Below are positions 61,100 through 64,000 of a DNA stretch of 64,000 bases, piece after piece (position 1 is the stretch's first letter; each line of letters starts with the position of its first letter). The stretch comes from an uncultured Duncaniella sp. (GTDB lineage Bacteria; Bacteroidota; Bacteroidia; Bacteroidales; Muribaculaceae): NCBI GenBank assembly GCA_910578515.1, contig CAJTQR010000002.1, forward strand, positions 62,001 to 126,000, written 5' to 3'. The position numbers were made by a program, and so were the translations under genes. A model generated the notes under the pieces. It made no database searches, was not told the DNA's origin, and worked only from the letters and a program-made list of their open reading frames with translations.

Positions 61100-62359
61100 T
61101 TACGGACGGAGCTGACCAGTGCCGTTTATGAGATAGCGATAGGTTGTGATTTCACGGAGTCCCATAGGTCCGCGCGGTCCGAGTTTCTGGGTGCTGATGC
61201 CAATTTCAGCACCGAGTCCGAACTGAGCTCCGTCTGTGAAGCTTGTGGGGGCATTGACATATACACATGCAGCATCTACTTCACTTTGGAATCGGTCGGC
61301 TGTATGCTGATTGTCGGTTATGATTGACTCGCTGTGTCCTGAACCGAAGGTGGCTATATGGTCAAGGGCCTCGTCAATGGAGTCGACAGTCTTGATTCCC
61401 ATCTTGTAGTCCATCCACTCGGTGGCATAGGTATCGTCATCGGCATGGAGGAGCAGATGGGCGGGATAGCATCCGGAAAGTGTCTCAAAAGAGCGTGGGT
61501 CAGCATGGAGTTCCACATTTTTTTCGGCAAGTCCCGAGCAAAGGGCCGGCAGGTCGATTAGACGCGAACTGTGGATTATAAGTGTGTCGAGAGCGTTGCA
61601 TACGCTTACTCTGCGCGTTTTGGCATTGGTGATGATGCCTGTTCCCATAGTAACGTCGCCTTCGGCATCGAAATATGTGCTTACTACTCCGGCGCCGGTC
61701 TCAATCACGGGAACACGGGCATTGTCGCGCACAAAGTTTATGAGTTTTTTGCCGCCACGTGGGATACAGACATCCACGTAGCCCACCGCATTTAGAAGGG
61801 CAGCCGTAGCCTCGTGGGTGGCAGGGAGAAGCGCTGTTACGTCAGGATTGATACCATGCTCGCGGAGCACCTTGTGTATTAGAGAGATAATGGCGAGGTT
61901 GGAATGACAAGCATCGCTGCCCCCTTTGAGCACACAGGCGTTGCCGCTCTTGAAGCATAGAGAGAACACATCGAATGTCACATTGGGGCGTGCCTCGTAG
62001 ATTACTCCGATTACTCCGAAGGGCACGCGTACACGGCGCAACTGCAAGCCGTTGGGGAGGATGTGCTCCTCGATTACCTCTCCGAGGGGGGAGGGGAGAG
62101 ATGCCACATGCCTCATGTCGGAGGCTATGCTTTCCAGTCGCTCAGGAGTGAGTTGCAGACGGTCGTAGAGCGGGTTTTCCCTCTCCATCCGTGAGAGGTC
62201 ACGGCTGTTTGCCTCGAGGAGTGAGGCTGAGTTGGCGGTTATTTCATCGGCGAGGGTGAGGAGGAGCTCCGAGCGCCGCTGCTCCGTGATTGAGGAGATG
62301 GTGCGGGATGCTTTTTTAACCCGCGCGAATATAAGGTCGAGGTTGGTGGATTCTGACAT
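61100..62359 (-). CDS. proA: Glutamate-5-semialdehyde dehydrogenase
   Basis: A 419-residue NADPH-dependent reductase of gamma-glutamyl phosphate, the second step in proline synthesis. Motifs include PFGVIGVIYEARPNVTFDVFSLCFKSGNACVLKGG, the catalytic cysteine in VSVCNALDTLIIHSS, and the C-terminal LGAEIGISTQKLGPRGPMGLREITTYRYLINGTGQLRP typical of ProA. It follows proB by 44 bases in the proC-proB-proA operon. The region 60904-61099 downstream holds the LruC promoter and no clear terminator for this operon. Confidence 0.96.
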   Translation of the reverse strand: MSESTNLDLIFARVKKASRTISSITEQRRSELLLTLADEITANSASLLEANSRDLSRMERENPLYDRLQLTPERLESIASDMRHVASLPSPLGEVIEEHILPNGLQLRRVRVPFGVIGVIYEARPNVTFDVFSLCFKSGNACVLKGGSDACHSNLAIISLIHKVLREHGINPDVTALLPATHEATAALLNAVGYVDVCIPRGGKKLINFVRDNARVPVIETGAGVVSTYFDAEGDVTMGTGIITNAKTRRVSVCNALDTLIIHSSRLIDLPALCSGLAEKNVELHADPRSFETLSGCYPAHLLLHADDDTYATEWMDYKMGIKTVDSIDEALDHIATFGSGHSESIITDNQHTADRFQSEVDAACVYVNAPTSFTDGAQFGLGAEIGISTQKLGPRGPMGLREITTYRYLINGTGQLRP

Positions 62360-62403
62360 ATCAAACTGTTTTTTTATGAGAGCTCAGTCTCTCGGAGTAG
62401 CTG

Positions 62404-63483
62404 CTATTCAAGGAAAAGGTAATCGTAATGTATCACGGGTTTCTGACCCTTTTTCCCTATGGAGGTGGCGAGGTCGGAGCTTGATACTGAAGCACGTCCC
62501 ACGCCGATGGTCTCGCCTGAGGGGATGATTATGGACACAATGTCGCCCTCCTCCCATTCGCCATCGGCACTGAGTACTCCCACCGGGAGCAGACTCACAG
62601 CTTTGTCGCTGCGGAGAGCCTTGGCTGCATTGTCGTTGACGCGGATTACTCCCTTGGCAAAACTTCCGCTGTGGGCTATCCAACGCTTGATATTACTCAA
62701 TGGTTCGGGTCTCGGTTCAAAGAGAGTGTGAGGAGTGGTGTCGGGGGTTGAAATCAGGTCGGTGAGCACATTGGGTCGGTCACCCTTGGCTATTATAACA
62801 GTCACACCCTCTTCGGAGAGGCGCCTGGCTATGCCGCATTTAGTGCCCATGCCGCCGCGCCCGAAGCCGCTTTTAGCCGCCACAACAAACTCGCTGAGGT
62901 CTCGGCCTGTTGGTACTCGTCGGATGAGTGTCGATGAGGGGTCGGATGGCGTTCCGTCATATATTCCGTCGACATTCGAGAGAATGATTAGAGTGTCTGC
63001 ATCCATCATCGCGGCGATGAGTCCCGAAAGCTCGTCATTGTCGGTAAACATCAGTTCCGTGAGGCTTGCGGTGTCATTTTCGTTGACTATCGGTATGACT
63101 CCATTCTCGAGCATGGTCTGCATGCAGCCGCGCTGGTTGAGATAGGAGGAACGCGATGAGAAATTTTCCTTCTGTGTGAGTACCTGCCCTACTACATAGC
63201 CGTATTCACGGAATAACTCATTATAAAGATTGATAAGTTTGATTTGACCCACGGAGGAGAAGAGTTGTCGCTGCTCCACGCTGTCGAGCTGGCGGAGGGG
63301 GGTGACAGAGCCGCGTCCGCAAGCCACCGCGCCGCTCGAAACGAGGATAACCTCATGACCCATTCCCATGATGGTGGCAATCTGGTCAACGAGGGCTGAC
63401 ATATTGGTTACATTGGGCTTACCGTCAGGGCGTGTGAGGACATTGCTGCCCACTTTCACCACTATTCTGCGTTTATGTGTCAT
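62404..63483 (-). CDS. proB: Glutamate 5-kinase
   Basis: A 359-residue kinase that phosphorylates glutamate in the first step of proline synthesis, with the amino-acid kinase domain (VVKVGSNVLTRPDGKPN at the N-terminus, ILVSSGAVACGRG-like loop, NENDTASL, and LIILSNVDGIYDGTP) and a C-terminal PUA domain (about 275-359, LPVGVLSADGEWEEGDIVSII). Its ATG overlaps the proC stop by four bases, showing translational coupling. It lies upstream of proA. Confidence 0.96.
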   Translation of the reverse strand: MTHKRRIVVKVGSNVLTRPDGKPNVTNMSALVDQIATIMGMGHEVILVSSGAVACGRGSVTPLRQLDSVEQRQLFSSVGQIKLINLYNELFREYGYVVGQVLTQKENFSSRSSYLNQRGCMQTMLENGVIPIVNENDTASLTELMFTDNDELSGLIAAMMDADTLIILSNVDGIYDGTPSDPSSTLIRRVPTGRDLSEFVVAAKSGFGRGGMGTKCGIARRLSEEGVTVIIAKGDRPNVLTDLISTPDTTPHTLFEPRPEPLSNIKRWIAHSGSFAKGVIRVNDNAAKALRSDKAVSLLPVGVLSADGEWEEGDIVSIIIPSGETIGVGRASVSSSDLATSIGKKGQKPVIHYDYLFLE

Positions 63484-64000
63484 GATTTTATACCTGCTTT
63501 TAGTCCGCGGATTACTGCTGAGGTGAATCCTGCATGTTCCATTTCGTTAAGTCCGCGTATGGTGAGCCCACCGGGTGTGGTCACCTTGTCAATCTCGCTT
63601 TCAGGATGTGAGCCGGGTATGCTTAGGAGGGCAGCCGCGCCCTTGACAGTCTGCACCACAATCTCTTGTGCCAAGGCAGCCTTGAAGCCTAACTCCACAC
63701 CACCTTCTACTGACGCGCGGATGTAGCGCATGGCATAGGCTATTCCGCAAGAGGCGAGGGTCGTGGCTGCCGGAAGATGTGCCTCGTCAATGACAAGACA
63801 GGTGCCGGTGAGGTCAAAAAGTTGCTTAACCTTGTCGATGGTTTCCGGATTGGCGTTGACAGGTACAATGAAGGTCATGGACTCGCCGAGGGCTATGGCT
63901 GTGTTGGGCATCCCGAGGAAAATCTGAGGGAGGGTGCCATTTTTGTCGAGCCATTGGGTAAGATTTCCAGAGGAGATGCCGGCGGCTACCACCACCAGGC
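63480..64000 (-). CDS. proC: Pyrroline-5-carboxylate reductase, partial (N-terminus outside window)
   Basis: The visible 173 or so residues are the C-terminal two thirds of ProC, which reduces pyrroline-5-carboxylate to proline. The frame is open through the right edge of the window, so the start lies outside. Family patterns are RVMPNTAIALGESMTFIVP-like (IFLGMPNTAIALGESMTF), the domain-swapped helices, and the C-terminal signature VTTPGGLTIRGLNEMEHAGFTSAVIRGLKAGIK, containing the conserved TPGG motif. It is the first gene seen of the proC-proB-proA operon. Confidence 0.93.
   Translation of the reverse strand, partial: LVVVAAGISSGNLTQWLDKNGTLPQIFLGMPNTAIALGESMTFIVPVNANPETIDKVKQLFDLTGTCLVIDEAHLPAATTLASCGIAYAMRYIRASVEGGVELGFKAALAQEIVVQTVKGAAALLSIPGSHPESEIDKVTTPGGLTIRGLNEMEHAGFTSAVIRGLKAGIKS

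Overview
The window reads as chromosomal DNA of a gut-type Bacteroidales bacterium, most likely Muribaculaceae or a near relative (family level is inference). The signs are the Bacteroidetes promoter form (a -7 box TAnnTTTG, sometimes with TTTG about 19-20 bases upstream), many lipoproteins and signal peptides typical of the phylum, a TonB-dependent receptor, secreted GH31 and DUF4038-type glycoside hydrolases, an LruC-type surface lipoprotein, DUF4294, tricorn-like protease and patatin-barrel proteins. There are no rRNA or tRNA genes, no CRISPR array and no transposase that I can see.

Layout. 1-2.7 kb: end of a TPR-like gene, secG and an MsbA-like exporter. 2.7-8.1 kb: an accessory island with a membrane-tethered TPR/HTH-like regulator, a small exported protein, a lipoprotein, a beta-barrel protein and a four-helix-bundle (S23/Avd-like) gene. 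Three long 9-bp-periodic inverted repeats punctuate this island and occur nowhere else that I noticed; two of them bracket the four-helix-bundle gene. 8.1-15.3 kb: an RND tripartite efflux operon with a structured leader, followed by an LpxA-like acyltransferase. 15.3-19.1 kb: tyrosine phosphatase and cytidine deaminase, converging on hflX and a WecA/TagO-like glycosyl-1-phosphate transferase. 19.1-26.6 kb: an orphan basic protein, an acyltransferase-3, a lipoprotein, two tandem POT peptide transporters and a GT32 glycosyltransferase. 26.6-31.2 kb: a duplicated-ABC ATPase, gpmI and L-serine dehydratase.

31.3-45.6 kb: a secreted SGNH esterase converging on a GH31 enzyme, ferritin, a small exported protein, nadB with a DUF4294 protein, a divergently transcribed barrel protein, an HD hydrolase, a lipoprotein and TonB receptor pair, and an AlkD-like repair protein. 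45.7-54.6 kb: a patatin-barrel fusion facing a soluble patatin, a tricorn-like S41 protease co-transcribed with an EamA permease, and an OmpA/glycine-zipper lipoprotein. 54.7-57.1 kb: an overlapping AAA ATPase and RloB pair, which looks like an AbiL/RloAB-type defence module. 57.2-60.9 kb: a GH140-like hydrolase and an LruC lipoprotein. 61.1-64 kb: a proC-proB-proA operon for proline synthesis, with proC cut by the window edge.

Most operons end in long, near-perfect hairpins, often shared by convergent genes. Composition is uneven: the segments around 3.3-6.2, 20-22, 36.8-37.4 and 54.7-57.1 kb look clearly more AT-rich than the housekeeping genes, consistent with accessory or transferred DNA. 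The most unusual structures are the 9-bp-periodic dyads, the efflux-operon leader RNA candidate, the base-composition break inside the TPR regulator gene, the mirrored promoters of nadB and its neighbour, and the palindrome at the gpmI promoter.
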